A stretch of 64,000 bases of DNA from Rariglobus hedericola (GTDB lineage: Bacteria > Verrucomicrobiota > Verrucomicrobiia > Opitutales > Opitutaceae): positions 1,736,001 to 1,800,000 of the forward strand of contig NZ_VMBG01000001.1 of NCBI RefSeq assembly GCF_007559335.1, written 5' to 3'. A model generated the notes under the pieces. It did not search any database. It was given only the letters and a program-made list of their open reading frames with translations, and had not been told where the DNA came from. This document shows positions 50,770 through 60,266 of the stretch, in pieces. Made by a program: the position numbers and the translations under genes. How positions within the stretch are numbered: position 1 is the first letter of the stretch; every line of letters begins with the position of its first letter.

Positions 50770-51598
50770 ACTGCGACAACGACTGGAACCCCGCCTCGAA
50801 CGCCGCCTCGCTGATCCGCTTGTGCGGATTGAGCAGGAGATTCTTCACCTTCTCCACGCGCACCCGCGCCAGATAATCGGTAAACGTGATGCCCGTCGCC
50901 TGCTTGAACATCTTGCAAAAATAAAACGCGCTCATGTTCACCGCCTTTGCCACATCGCCCAGCGAAAGATCGTCGCCATGTTTCTCCGAGATGTAGATGC
51001 GCGCACGACTGATGGCCGGAGCCTCGGCATTCTCCTCGGTCACGGAGAGCTGGTTGCTGAGCGTCGCGAGATGCTGCGCAAAAATCTCCAGCAGACGGAG
51101 GATCGAGGTGTATTGTTTCTGTGTGACGACGCGGGACTGGAAAAACGCCTCCTCCAGCCTCTTCAGATCCACATCGGTGCCAAACTTCAGAATCTCCCGC
51201 GTGGTCTTCGCAAACTGCGCCTCGGTCGGTTTGTGCAGCAGCACCTGACCGGTTTGCAGAAACGCGATAAGATTCTCCCCCACGCGCACCGGCACCGCCG
51301 AGTCGCACAACCCCGCGAAACACTTGAGCGTCTTTGGCTCGAGGCGGGCCTCGACCTCCACGCGTCGCTGCAATTGTAAACACGCAGAGCAACTCTGATT
51401 GCTCTTGGCCATCAGTGCACAAAACGGATTTTCGTTGGGATCACCCCGGTGTGTAAGATCAAACGCCTCCAGCGCCCTCAACCGGAACGGCAGTCCCGTC
51501 GTCTCGCGAAAGGCCTGCTCATAGTCGCGATAAATCTGCGAGCGCTTGAGCTGCTCGACCAGAAGGCGGCTGCGTTGGGTGGGCGATTCAGACGACAT
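50693..51598 (-). CDS. PocR-domain AraC-family transcriptional regulator
   Basis: A 301-residue regulator. The N-terminal sensory domain (about 15-165) is PocR-like: it has clustered cysteines (NPFCALMAKSNQSCSACLQL and KCFAGLCDS) and a ligand-binding fold seen in PocR and related sensors. The C-terminal part contains two helix-turn-helix motifs (DVAKAVNMSAFYFCKMFKQ and ISEAAFEAGFQSLSQFNRVF). Targets are unknown; it is convergent with the Cys-pair protein and divergent from the Hsp20 genes. Confidence 0.9.
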   Translation of the reverse strand: MSSESPTQRSRLLVEQLKRSQIYRDYEQAFRETTGLPFRLRALEAFDLTHRGDPNENPFCALMAKSNQSCSACLQLQRRVEVEARLEPKTLKCFAGLCDSAVPVRVGENLIAFLQTGQVLLHKPTEAQFAKTTREILKFGTDVDLKRLEEAFFQSRVVTQKQYTSILRLLEIFAQHLATLSNQLSVTEENAEAPAISRARIYISEKHGDDLSLGDVAKAVNMSAFYFCKMFKQATGITFTDYLARVRVEKVKNLLLNPHKRISEAAFEAGFQSLSQFNRVFRKVAGEAPTAYRERIHGRAA

Positions 51599-51943
51599 GT
51601 TGGGCGCAGGCTACACATGGCTTCGCGCATGAGCAACGGCTAAGCCTGCGGCTTTCTCCAAATCAACGGGTTTCATTTTTTATAATAGACCCGATTTCCC
51701 CCGCTTTCAGGAGCTGAACAGCGCCAAAACATTTCGCCCGCCAGACCGCGTCTATTTTTCCCACGGCGCGTCACACTGAAACGACAGAGTAACCCACTGC
51801 GTTTTCACCCGCTGGACGCAACCCGCCTCGCTGCGGCGACTTAGCTCTGCCCACCCGCGCGGCACTCCTCATGCAATCTCGGTGGACTGAAAGTTTATTC
51901 ACAGACCCTCACTACAAACCAAAGAAATCCAAACCCACCTACC
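51599..51943. promoter_or_regulatory. Intergenic control region before hsp20 with possible sigma-54 promoter
   Basis: This 345-base gap between divergent genes holds no open frame I can support. A perfect TATAAT lies at 51681-51686 without a good -35. Nearer the Hsp20 start, GGCACTCCTCATGC at 51861-51874 has the GG-N10-GC spacing of a sigma-54 promoter and matches most of TGGCACG-N4-TTGC. Confidence 0.35.
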
Positions 51944-52387
51944 ATGAGATTCGTTCGCTACACCTATCCGTCCGCCCGCAACGTCAACTTCTTCAACGGC
52001 GCCGCTTCCCGCGGTCTTGAGAACGAGGTAGATCGCCTCTTTAACACCGCACTCGGCAACTTTTCCGACCGCGGCATTCCCGTCGACCTCTACGAGGACA
52101 AGGACAACACCTACGTCCGCGCCGAGTTGCCGGGAGTCGATCGTGAGGCCATCACCGTTGAACACGCCGACGGCCGCCTGAGCATCAGCGCCTCGCGTCA
52201 ACCCACGGCGCCTCAAGCCGGCGACAAATCCGCCGAGCCTGTCACCTTCACCCGCAACGTCAGCGTGCCCGATCAAATCGTGCAGGCCGACAAGATCTCT
52301 GCCGCGTATGAAAACGGCGTGCTCACCGTCACCCTGCCCAAACGCGAGGAAACCAAGCCGCGCAAAGTCAGCGTCACCGTCGCCTGA
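51944..52387 (+). CDS. Small heat-shock protein, Hsp20 family (first of two)
   Basis: A 147-residue alpha-crystallin chaperone. The core domain runs from about 47 to 147: IPVDLYEDKDNTYVRAELPG at its start, and the C-terminal hallmark ENGVLTVTLPKRE with the conserved A-x-x-x-G-V-L pattern. Such proteins hold unfolded clients as ATP-independent oligomers. A variable N-terminal part has an unusual Arg/Asn/Phe-rich sequence. It is 61 bases ahead of a second Hsp20 gene. Confidence 0.95.
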   Translation: MRFVRYTYPSARNVNFFNGAASRGLENEVDRLFNTALGNFSDRGIPVDLYEDKDNTYVRAELPGVDREAITVEHADGRLSISASRQPTAPQAGDKSAEPVTFTRNVSVPDQIVQADKISAAYENGVLTVTLPKREETKPRKVSVTVA

Positions 52388-52448
52388 ACAACCAACGCCT
52401 CAACCTCCTTCATCCAACCCAGTCCGTCTTAATCCTTCTTAAATCACC

Positions 52449-52862
52449 ATGTCTCTCCTCAGCTCCTTCCTTCCTTCGTCCGCCAATTCCTCCGCCTGCG
52501 CTCCGGGTTCTGCCTGCGGCGTCACCGACCAGCAAACCGCATCGGTCCGCCCGACTTACCGTCTCGATCAAACCGCCGAGGCCTACACGGTCACGGTCAA
52601 CCTTCCCGGCGTGACCAAGGACAACCTCACCGTCGATGCCGAGGACGGCGTTCTCACAGTCACCGGTCGTCGTTCCTGGCAAAAACCCGGGGGCTGGACG
52701 GCCCTCTATCGTGAGTCCGCCGACGCCGGCTATACGCTCTCGCTCGCCTACGACGATGCGGTCGATACCGACAAGATCTCCGCCGCGCTCACCGATGGCG
52801 TGCTACGCCTGACTTTGCCCAAGGCTGAGGCTCGCAAGCCGCGTAAGATCGCCGTCGCGTAA
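52449..52862 (+). CDS. Small heat-shock protein, Hsp20 family (second of two)
   Basis: A 137-residue alpha-crystallin-domain protein: AYTVTVNLPGVTKDNLTVDA and the terminal LTDGVLRLTLPKAEARKPRK. The Ser/Ala/Cys-rich N-terminus is distinct from the first copy, and overall identity between the two is low outside the core, so they are not a recent duplication. Class A/B-like Hsp20 pairs often form mixed oligomers. A strong terminator follows, so the two genes form one operon. Confidence 0.94.
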   Translation: MSLLSSFLPSSANSSACAPGSACGVTDQQTASVRPTYRLDQTAEAYTVTVNLPGVTKDNLTVDAEDGVLTVTGRRSWQKPGGWTALYRESADAGYTLSLAYDDAVDTDKISAALTDGVLRLTLPKAEARKPRKIAVA

Positions 52863-52907
52863 TCTCATCCACGTTCTCCGCATCAGTCGCGTTCAACCTC
52901 AACCCTG

Positions 52908-52942
52908 CCGCCCGCCGCTTCACCGCGGCGGGCGGTTTTTTT
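52908..52942 (+). terminator. Rho-independent terminator
   Basis: An 11-base perfect stem CCGCCCGCCGC / GCGGCGGGCGG with a six-base loop and T7, closing the twin hsp20 operon. Confidence 0.95.
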
Positions 52943-53080
52943 GACTCGTCCTCAGGCCAATTAATTAACGCTACATCGGTTTCTGATTCACCTGATTCCA
53001 AATGCTCATTTCAAAACCAAATTAACCACGCCCCGCGTTTGCTCCTAGTGTCAGCCCGACGTAATCGCTAATCTGCTCGC

Positions 53081-54079
53081 GTGAAAGTCATCGTTTACAG
53101 CACCCGCGCCTACGACCGCAGCCATCTCGATTCAGTCAACAGTTCCGGCGCCCATCAATTTACGTGGACCGCGGAACGGCTTTCACTCAAGACCACCGCA
53201 CTCGCCCGTGGACACGAGGCCGTGTGCAGTTTCGTCAACGATCCACTCGACGCACCCATACTTGAAGCCCTCGCCGCCGGCGGCATCCGGCTGATCACTC
53301 TTCGTTGCGCCGGTTACAACCACGTAGATCTATCCGCCGCGATCGCTCTGGGCCTCACGGTGGCCAACGTTCCCGCCTACTCACCTCACGCCGTCGCCGA
53401 GCACGCCATCGCGCTGCTGCTCACGCTCAACCGACACACGCACCTCGCCTACAATCGCGTGCGCCGCGGCGACTTCACGCTCTCCGGTCTTCAGGGCATT
53501 GATCTCCACGGCAAGACCGCCGGCCTCGTCGGCACGGGTCGCATCGGCACGATCACCGGCCGCATCCTCCAGGGTTTCGGCTGCCGCGTGCTCGCCTATG
53601 ATCCCTTTCCGACACAGGAAGCGCGCGATGCCGGCTTCGAATTAGTCGCACTCGATGAGGTGCTCACCCGCTCCGATATCATTTCACTCCACTGCCCGCT
53701 GCTGCCTGCGACCAAGCACATCATCAACGCCTCGTCGCTCGCCCGCCTGAAGCCCTCGGCCTTGTTGATCAACACCAGCCGCGGCGGCCTCATCGAGACC
53801 AACGCAGTCATCGCCGCTCTGGAAAACAAACAACTTCGCGGATTGGGCATCGACGTCTACGAACACGAAGCCGCGCTCTTCTTCGAAGACCATTCCGCCA
53901 CCGGTATTCCTGATCCGCTCTTCGCCCGTCTCGTCGCCAATGAAAACGTGGTCGCCACCGGACACCAGGCGTTCCTGACCGACGATGCTCTGGCCAATAT
54001 TGCCAGCACCGTGATCAGCAGCCTCGACGCCTTCGCTGCCGGCCACGCCGTGCCCTTCGCGCTCAAGCCGCGCGCCTAA
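53081..54079 (+). CDS. ldhA: D-lactate dehydrogenase-like 2-hydroxyacid dehydrogenase
   Basis: A 332-residue NAD-dependent D-2-hydroxyacid dehydrogenase. The nucleotide site is KTAGLVGTGRIGTITG; substrate/catalytic residues appear in ITLRCAGYNHVD, NTSRGGLIET (Arg), DVYEHEAA (Glu) and VATGHQAFLT (His). It reduces pyruvate to D-lactate during fermentation, best match LdhA; other 2-oxoacids are possible. The start is GTG 53081. The stop overlaps the convergent chrA stop. Confidence 0.93.
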   Translation: MKVIVYSTRAYDRSHLDSVNSSGAHQFTWTAERLSLKTTALARGHEAVCSFVNDPLDAPILEALAAGGIRLITLRCAGYNHVDLSAAIALGLTVANVPAYSPHAVAEHAIALLLTLNRHTHLAYNRVRRGDFTLSGLQGIDLHGKTAGLVGTGRIGTITGRILQGFGCRVLAYDPFPTQEARDAGFELVALDEVLTRSDIISLHCPLLPATKHIINASSLARLKPSALLINTSRGGLIETNAVIAALENKQLRGLGIDVYEHEAALFFEDHSATGIPDPLFARLVANENVVATGHQAFLTDDALANIASTVISSLDAFAAGHAVPFALKPRA

Positions 54080-55377
54080 AGAACCGACCACACCCAGCCG
54101 GCCGCGCCGCTGGCGGCAATCACCGCGATCAAGTTTACCTTGAAACGGTGCAGCGCCACGAACGCGATCAGACCGACGGCCACCGCAAACCCATCGACGC
54201 TTGCCCACGTCTGTTGAGGAAACAGCACGCGACCACCGAACCACACGGCGAGGTTCAGGATCACGCCCACCACGCTCGCTGTCACCGCCGCCAGCGCCGC
54301 CGTGAGCAGTTTGTTTCCTCGCAACTGTTCGATGTGGGGCGCACCTAGAAAAATCCACAAGAAACACGGCACGAAGGTCACCCACGTCGTCACCGCCGCG
54401 CCCAACGCCGCCGCCGCCCACGGGCTCAGCATCCCCGGATGATTCCAACCGCCCATGAATCCCACGAACTGCAGCACCATGATGAGCGGCCCCGGCGTCG
54501 TCTCGGCAAACGCCAGTCCATCGAGCATCTGCGGCGCGCTCAACCACGCATGCGTCTCCACCGCTTGCTGCGCCACATACGGCAGCACCGCGTAAGCCCC
54601 GCCAAACGTCACCATCGCCGCCTTGCTGAAGAACACGCCTTCCATCACCCACGTGCATTTCCAGCCCTGCCACGCCCCGATCAGCACCAACGGCGCCACC
54701 CACAACGCCACGCCGGCGGCCGTCACCCGCACCGCACGTCCCCAGGATGGTTTCACCACAGGGCTCTCGGCCGCATCATCAATCACCGCCGCCTCCTCCG
54801 CCACCGCACCATGGCCACCGCTCGCAGGAAACCAGCGCGGCGCATATTTCCCGCCCGCGAAGCCCGCCAGCAGCGCGCCAAACACGATTAACGGAAAGGG
54901 CACCTTCAAAAAAAAGATCAGCACAAACGCCATCGCCGCGATAGCCCACATCACTTCGTTTTTAAGCGCCTTTTTCCCGATGCGCAGCACCGCCGCGAAC
55001 ACGATCGCCATGACCGCCGGCTTGAGCCCGTAAAAAACCGCGCCCACCCACGCCACGTGGCCGTAAGATACATACACCTGGCTCAGCCCCCACAGCATAA
55101 ACGCCGATGGCAGCACGAAGAGCGCCCCCGCCGCGATTCCGCCCCACGTGCGATGTAGCAGCCAGCCGCAGTAGATCGCCAGTTGCTGAGCCTCGGGCCC
55201 CGGCAGCAGCATGCAAAAATTCAACGCATGCAGAAATCGCTCCTGCCCGATCCATTTTTTTCGCTCCACCAATTCGGTCTGCATGATCGCAATCTGCCCT
55301 GCCGGTCCGCCGAAGCTGATGAACCCGAGCTTAAGCCAGAACTTGATCGCTTCGCGAAACGTGGGATGCGCCGACAT
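54076..55377 (-). CDS. chrA: Chromate transporter ChrA-like
   Basis: A 433-residue membrane protein of the long ChrA type with two homologous halves. Each carries the family motifs: FGGPAGQIAIMQTELV and PGPEAQQLAIYCGWLLHRTWGG in the first, and FGGAYAVLPYVAQQAV with FAETTPGPLIMVLQFVGFMGGW in the second. It effluxes chromate using the proton motive force; a role in sulfate or other oxyanion transport cannot be excluded. It stands alone on the reverse strand. Confidence 0.93.
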   Translation of the reverse strand: MSAHPTFREAIKFWLKLGFISFGGPAGQIAIMQTELVERKKWIGQERFLHALNFCMLLPGPEAQQLAIYCGWLLHRTWGGIAAGALFVLPSAFMLWGLSQVYVSYGHVAWVGAVFYGLKPAVMAIVFAAVLRIGKKALKNEVMWAIAAMAFVLIFFLKVPFPLIVFGALLAGFAGGKYAPRWFPASGGHGAVAEEAAVIDDAAESPVVKPSWGRAVRVTAAGVALWVAPLVLIGAWQGWKCTWVMEGVFFSKAAMVTFGGAYAVLPYVAQQAVETHAWLSAPQMLDGLAFAETTPGPLIMVLQFVGFMGGWNHPGMLSPWAAAALGAAVTTWVTFVPCFLWIFLGAPHIEQLRGNKLLTAALAAVTASVVGVILNLAVWFGGRVLFPQQTWASVDGFAVAVGLIAFVALHRFKVNLIAVIAASGAAGWVWSVL

Positions 55378-55395
55378 ATGCCGCGCAGTGTCCCG

Positions 55396-55433
55396 AAAAA
55401 CAAAACAGGCGCAAAGCCCGAAAGCCTTGCGCC
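55396..55433 (-). terminator. Rho-independent terminator of the porin gene
   Basis: GGCGCAA (55408-55414) pairs with TTGCGCC (55427-55433); on the reverse strand it is followed by TGTTTTGTTTTT. It closes the fru-porin operon. Confidence 0.8.
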
Positions 55434-55482
55434 CGTAAAACGTAACCTGTGCGGGAAAATCCCGTGCGGTCCTGACCTACAC

Positions 55483-56718
55483 TCAGAAGCTCGCACCAAA
55501 CTGCACACCGAGGACAACCGCGTCGTCGATGTTACCCGAACCGCCCGGACGTTTGATGAACTGGATGTCCGGCTGGATGTAGGCGAACTTCGTCAGCTGC
55601 ACGCGGTGGCCGACTTCGAAGACCATCTCGTAATCAACCGGACTGCCGCCACCCGCGACCACCTGATTCGAAAACGCATCGCTGAACCCGCCGTAGGTCA
55701 CGAAGGCCACCGTCCGGTCGTCGGGACGGCCCGGCAGCAGGCCTTTGTAATTCGCACCGAGCGTGGACTGGACAGGGATGATCGCGACTTTGTCCTGCGA
55801 CGTGTAAGCAAAGGTTGCGAAGAGTGTGAGGCCTTCGTCGGTGGTGCCCGCCTCACGATAAACCTGATAATCACCGTGCGCATAGAAACGCGTGAAGTGA
55901 TCGGTCGTGCCGGCGGTGTTGAACTGCGGCAGATCCATCAAAAACGTATTGTTCATACCCACGAAGAAGTGCGCCGGCCGGCCCGCCAGCTCGGGATTCC
56001 AGTCGAACTGCGTGAAGACCGAAACGCCATCATCACTCGCGATGCTCATATCCAGGCCGCGTTTCGACGGATCAAACATGTCCGGCGAGATTTGAAACAC
56101 GCCGACTTGCACAAAACTGTCGTCGGAGGTTTTGGCCTTCACGCGACCGCCCCACACGGCGAACGGATACGACGTCATCACGCCGTCGAACAACACCGCG
56201 CGAATCTGGCCGTTCACCGCGTTGTTGAGCGAATAGCTGTAGAGCGATGAACCCACGAAGTCATCGGTCGCCGTCATGCGGCCGAATTTCACGGAGAGAT
56301 CACCGTCTTTGAAGAGTTTCTCCAGTGTCACGTTGTAGAGAAACGTGGTCTGGCCGCCCACGAGCTGCATGACGCTGTATTGGCTGCCCACCGACGGAGT
56401 GATATCGCTGCCGTGACGGTTGATGCCCGAGAGCGTGAACGTCGTGTCCGTCCATCCGATCAGTTTCTCCAGATCCAGTTTCACACCGGTGAAAAGATCG
56501 CCCGCAAAGTTCGTCTCGCTGCGGATGCCGCCGGAGACGTTGGAAGCGACGATGGCGTTGTAGTAGGCGAAGACGTCGACGCCTTCGTCGGCGAATTGTG
56601 AACGCGCACCACCCCAATCACCGGTGAGGCGATCGGCAAAGCGCGCGTCGGGAGTGGAGTCCGCCGCCATAAGCGCGGCCGAACTGGCGAGAAGAGAGAG
56701 CAGGAGTTTGGTTTTCAT
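55483..56718 (-). CDS. Carbohydrate-selective porin, OprB family
   Basis: A 411-residue outer-membrane protein: signal peptide (LLLSLLASSAALMAA), N-terminal RLTGDWGGARSQFADEGVDV typical of OprB, alternating beta-strand pattern, and a terminal Phe (GASF) as outer-membrane barrels require. It lets sugars cross the outer membrane. It follows the fructose PTS genes in the same direction, 72 bases after fruK, so it likely brings fructose in. Confidence 0.92.
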   Translation of the reverse strand: MKTKLLLSLLASSAALMAADSTPDARFADRLTGDWGGARSQFADEGVDVFAYYNAIVASNVSGGIRSETNFAGDLFTGVKLDLEKLIGWTDTTFTLSGINRHGSDITPSVGSQYSVMQLVGGQTTFLYNVTLEKLFKDGDLSVKFGRMTATDDFVGSSLYSYSLNNAVNGQIRAVLFDGVMTSYPFAVWGGRVKAKTSDDSFVQVGVFQISPDMFDPSKRGLDMSIASDDGVSVFTQFDWNPELAGRPAHFFVGMNNTFLMDLPQFNTAGTTDHFTRFYAHGDYQVYREAGTTDEGLTLFATFAYTSQDKVAIIPVQSTLGANYKGLLPGRPDDRTVAFVTYGGFSDAFSNQVVAGGGSPVDYEMVFEVGHRVQLTKFAYIQPDIQFIKRPGGSGNIDDAVVLGVQFGASF

Positions 56719-56790
56719 GATCGGGGTTGGTTGGGGAAATTGGCAAAGCAGTAGCTGGCGCGGCGCGGATGCGCCGCTCGATGAGGAGGT

Positions 56791-57732
56791 TTACGAGCTG
56801 GGGTTGCTGATCTGAACGCGACTCACGAACGCTTCTACGACGGCCCCTAAATCGGAGCCATCCTCGGTGCGCGTGAGCGCGGAAAGTGAAAAAGCGGTGG
56901 CGAGGCGCGCAGTGTCGGCCAGCGACAGGTTGCGCAGTTGCGCGGTCAGAATGCCGGCGACCATGGCATCACCCGCGCCGACTGTGCTGCGAACCGTTAC
57001 GACCGGCGGACGGGCGATCACGGTTTCGTTGGCCGTGACGAAACACGCGCCCTCGGCACCCCGCGAAACCACCACCAGGTGCACGCCACCCGCCACGATC
57101 TCGCGCGCGGCGGCAATCACATCAGCCTCGGTCGGCAAGGCACGTCCGAGATGGGCTTCCAACTCATGCACGTTGGGCTTGATGCAATCGGGCCCGGCCT
57201 TGAGCGCCTGGCGCAACGCCTCTCCACTCGAGTCGAGCACGGTGCGCACGCCGTTCGTTTTGAGCGTGGTGATGAACTCGCGGTAAATGCTGGTCGGCAC
57301 TTCAGGCGGCAGACTCCCCGCCAGCACGCACCAGCCGCCTTTAAGCGCCGCGATCTGCGCCCGAAGCGCGGTGAGATCGGTGAACGTGGGCGTGAGTCCG
57401 GGAAAATTAATATCGGTCGTCTCGTGGCGCACGGGATCGGTGATCTTGATCCCGACACGGGTCGAACCGTTCAACCGCAGGCAATGATCCTCAATGCCCC
57501 GCTTGGCGAAAAACGTCGTGAACGCGGTCTCGTTGTCGCGACCTAGAAAACCAAGCGCCGCCACGGAGTTGCCGTGTTCGGCCAGCGCGGCGGCGACATT
57601 GATGCCCTTGCCGCCCGGACGGTCGCTGGTGGACTCGACCCGGTTGACCGCCCCGGCGGTAAAAACCGGAATCGTCACCGTGCGATCAATGGCCGGGTTG
57701 AGCGTGAGAGTGGTGATGGAAGGAAACGACAT
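56791..57732 (-). CDS. fruK: 1-phosphofructokinase
   Basis: A 313-residue PfkB-family kinase converting fructose 1-phosphate to fructose 1,6-bisphosphate. Its N-terminus TLTLNPAIDRTVTI, the loop DRPGGKGINVAAALAEHG, and the C-terminal VGAGDAMVAGIL with catalytic Asp are standard. It lies six bases downstream of the fused PTS protein gene, as in canonical fruBKA operons although the order here is fruA-fruB-fruK. Confidence 0.94.
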   Translation of the reverse strand: MSFPSITTLTLNPAIDRTVTIPVFTAGAVNRVESTSDRPGGKGINVAAALAEHGNSVAALGFLGRDNETAFTTFFAKRGIEDHCLRLNGSTRVGIKITDPVRHETTDINFPGLTPTFTDLTALRAQIAALKGGWCVLAGSLPPEVPTSIYREFITTLKTNGVRTVLDSSGEALRQALKAGPDCIKPNVHELEAHLGRALPTEADVIAAAREIVAGGVHLVVVSRGAEGACFVTANETVIARPPVVTVRSTVGAGDAMVAGILTAQLRNLSLADTARLATAFSLSALTRTEDGSDLGAVVEAFVSRVQISNPSS

Positions 57733-57738
57733 GGCGGT

Positions 57739-60246
57739 TTATTTGGAGAGTGCGCGCACTTCGGCCGCGGTCGAGCAGGCAAGCGCGCGCTGCGCCAGCG
57801 CACGCAAAGCTTTAAGCGAAGTCCCGCGAAGCTTCGCTTTTACGGCAGCCAGCGACGGCGCGCTCATGCTGAGTTCGGCAACGCCGAGGCCCGTGAGAAT
57901 TGATGCGCCCAACGGTTCGCCGGCGGCACCGCCGCACACGCCGACCCATTTGCCCTCGGCGGTCGCGGCTTTCACCGTGAGATCGATCAGACGAAGCACC
58001 GCGGGATGCAGCGCATCGGCCTCCTTGCCCAGCTCCGGATGCTGGCGGTCGATCGCGAGCGCGTATTGCGTGAGGTCGTTGGTGCCAACCGAGAAAAAGT
58101 CCGCCTCGCGGGCAAACTCGCGGGCCATCAACACGACCGAAGGGACTTCGACCATGATGCCCAGCTCGCAGGCCGGACCGCCGATTTCGGCACGCACGGC
58201 TTCCGCCAGTTTTTTGGCGGAGCGCAGGTCTTCAAGCGTGGTCACCATGGGGAACATGATCTTCACCGCACCTGCTTCGGCCGTGGCCGCGGCCCGATAA
58301 ATGGCACGAAGTTGAGTTTTGAATACGTCAGGCCGGCGCAAGCACAGGCGAATGCCGCGCACGCCGAGGAACGGATTCTCCTCATGCGCGAGGCCAAGGT
58401 AAGGCACGATCTTGTCACCACCGATATCGAGCGTGCGGATGATCAACGGAAGGCCGTTGAGCGCACGGATCATCTCGGTGTAGGCGAGAAATTGCTCCTC
58501 TTCGGTCGGTGCGGTTTCGCGGCCAAGAAAAAGGAACTCGGTGCGCAGCAAGCCCACGCCCTCGGCACCCGCTTCGACCGCAGCGGCGGCCTCTTCGGCG
58601 TGACCGATGTTGGCGACGATTTCGACGCGATGGCCATCAGTCGTGAACGCCGGACGAAAGCGATCGGCGTCAGCCGCGGCCTGATGATGAGCGAGCTCGG
58701 CCTGAAATTGTTTGGCCGAGGCGACCGCGAACTCTTCCGGATGTGGATAAAGCCGGCCGGCTCCGCCATCGAGAATCGCCAGGGTGCCATCGGCTAGCGA
58801 AAGCACTTCGCTGCCTGCGCCCACCACGGCGGGAAGACCGCGCGCACGGGCGATGATCGCGGTGTGCGACGTCGGACCACCGGCGGCGGTGCAGATGCCG
58901 AGGATCTTTTTAGGATCGAGCCGAGCGGTGTCGGATGGCGTGAGATCGTCCGCGACGAGAATGCATTTGCCCGAGGGCAATACCGGATCGCGGCTCACGA
59001 CACCGGAGAACAGCCGCAACACGCGCTGACCGATGTCGCGCAGATCCGCGGCACGTCCCGCGAGGCGTTCATTTTTAAGACGGCGCACTTCATCGACCCG
59101 ACGCTCGATCACCTGCTGCCAAGACCACGGTGCGCTGTGGCCTTCTTCAATCAAAGCCACCACATCCGCGTGCAGATCCGCATCGGCGATCAAGGCCTGA
59201 TGGGCTTTGAAAATTTCGGCTTCGGCGGCCACCGGACACGCCTCGGCGTCGGCGCCCAAGCGTTCAAGCTCGGCGTTGGCTTCAGCGATCACCTTGTCGA
59301 GACGACGGCGTTCGGCGGCAGGTTCGCCGCGCGTATCCTCGACCGACAGCATCTCGGCGCGGAAACGAAAGATCGGCGCAATCGCCATGCCGGGAGCGGC
59401 TGATGTGCCGATGATCACCGCGGTCACCGTCTCGGGAGGTGTCCATGCCTGCACGGGTGAGGTCGCTTCAGCGAGTTCATCGGCATCGCCGAGTCCACTT
59501 TCCACCGCTTCACGCAACACCGCCAGCGCGGCGTCGGCGTCACTGCCGCGCGCCTCGATGCGCAACGTGCTGCCGCTCTCCACGCCGAGACGCAGGAGCG
59601 AAGCCATCGCCTTGCCATTGGCGGCACGGTCACCGTGGATCACGCGAATCTCAGACGAAAAATCGGCGGCAGTCTCGGCAAACTTCGTTGCAGGTCGTGC
59701 GTGCAGACCGGCGTGCCCCTGCAACACAACATCCACGCTGACCGCACCGGCCCACGGTTCGACGGCTGCGGCGGCCGGTTTTGCAGAGGGCGAACCCCGG
59801 CGAAGCGCGGCTAGAATATCGTTGGCATGCGTCGTAGTCGCGAGGCGTTGCGCGGCTGCATCGTCATCAAGCACGTCGGTGAGTGCGGCGAGGATTTCCA
59901 GATGTTCATCACCGCGTGCGGCGATGCCGATGACCACATGGACAATCTGCGTGTCATTCCAGCGGACACCCTCGGGGATTTGCAGGACGGCGAGGCCGGT
60001 TTGCTTGATGAGCGTGCGGTCCTTTTGCTGGCCGTGCGGAATTGCGATGCCGTGGCCGAGGCAGGTGTTGGCCTGCCCTTCGCGGGCGAGCATGCTGTCG
60101 ATATAGCCAGGCTCGATGTAGCCGGCGTCGACGAGCAGTTGTCCAGCGGCACGAATGGCGGCGGCCTTGTCAGCCACGGTGGCACCGAGACGGATGGTCC
60201 GCAGTGTCAGCGGAAGGTCGGCAGAAGAGGTATCGGTGGTCGTCAT
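57739..60246 (-). CDS. fruB: PTS multiphosphoryl transfer protein: EIIA(Fru)-HPr-EI fusion
   Basis: An 835-residue fusion. Residues 1-150 are EIIA-fructose with His71 (GIAIPHGQQ). Residues about 170-255 are HPr with His182 (GLHARPATKF). Residues about 270-835 are enzyme I with phospho-His461 (GGPTSHTAII) and PEP-binding signature FFSVGTNDLTQYALAIDR. The chain carries phosphate from PEP to the fructose permease by itself, so a separate ptsHI is not needed for this sugar. The start is 20 bases after fruA. Confidence 0.95.
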   Translation of the reverse strand: MTTTDTSSADLPLTLRTIRLGATVADKAAAIRAAGQLLVDAGYIEPGYIDSMLAREGQANTCLGHGIAIPHGQQKDRTLIKQTGLAVLQIPEGVRWNDTQIVHVVIGIAARGDEHLEILAALTDVLDDDAAAQRLATTTHANDILAALRRGSPSAKPAAAAVEPWAGAVSVDVVLQGHAGLHARPATKFAETAADFSSEIRVIHGDRAANGKAMASLLRLGVESGSTLRIEARGSDADAALAVLREAVESGLGDADELAEATSPVQAWTPPETVTAVIIGTSAAPGMAIAPIFRFRAEMLSVEDTRGEPAAERRRLDKVIAEANAELERLGADAEACPVAAEAEIFKAHQALIADADLHADVVALIEEGHSAPWSWQQVIERRVDEVRRLKNERLAGRAADLRDIGQRVLRLFSGVVSRDPVLPSGKCILVADDLTPSDTARLDPKKILGICTAAGGPTSHTAIIARARGLPAVVGAGSEVLSLADGTLAILDGGAGRLYPHPEEFAVASAKQFQAELAHHQAAADADRFRPAFTTDGHRVEIVANIGHAEEAAAAVEAGAEGVGLLRTEFLFLGRETAPTEEEQFLAYTEMIRALNGLPLIIRTLDIGGDKIVPYLGLAHEENPFLGVRGIRLCLRRPDVFKTQLRAIYRAAATAEAGAVKIMFPMVTTLEDLRSAKKLAEAVRAEIGGPACELGIMVEVPSVVLMAREFAREADFFSVGTNDLTQYALAIDRQHPELGKEADALHPAVLRLIDLTVKAATAEGKWVGVCGGAAGEPLGASILTGLGVAELSMSAPSLAAVKAKLRGTSLKALRALAQRALACSTAAEVRALSK

Positions 60247-60266
60247 TATCTGTGAAGTTTAACCTA

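Noticed and set aside
51681-51686. Perfect TATAAT in the hsp20 gap as a sigma-70 promoter
   Set aside because: No TTGACA-like hexamer 16-18 bases upstream, and it lies about 258 bases before the start.
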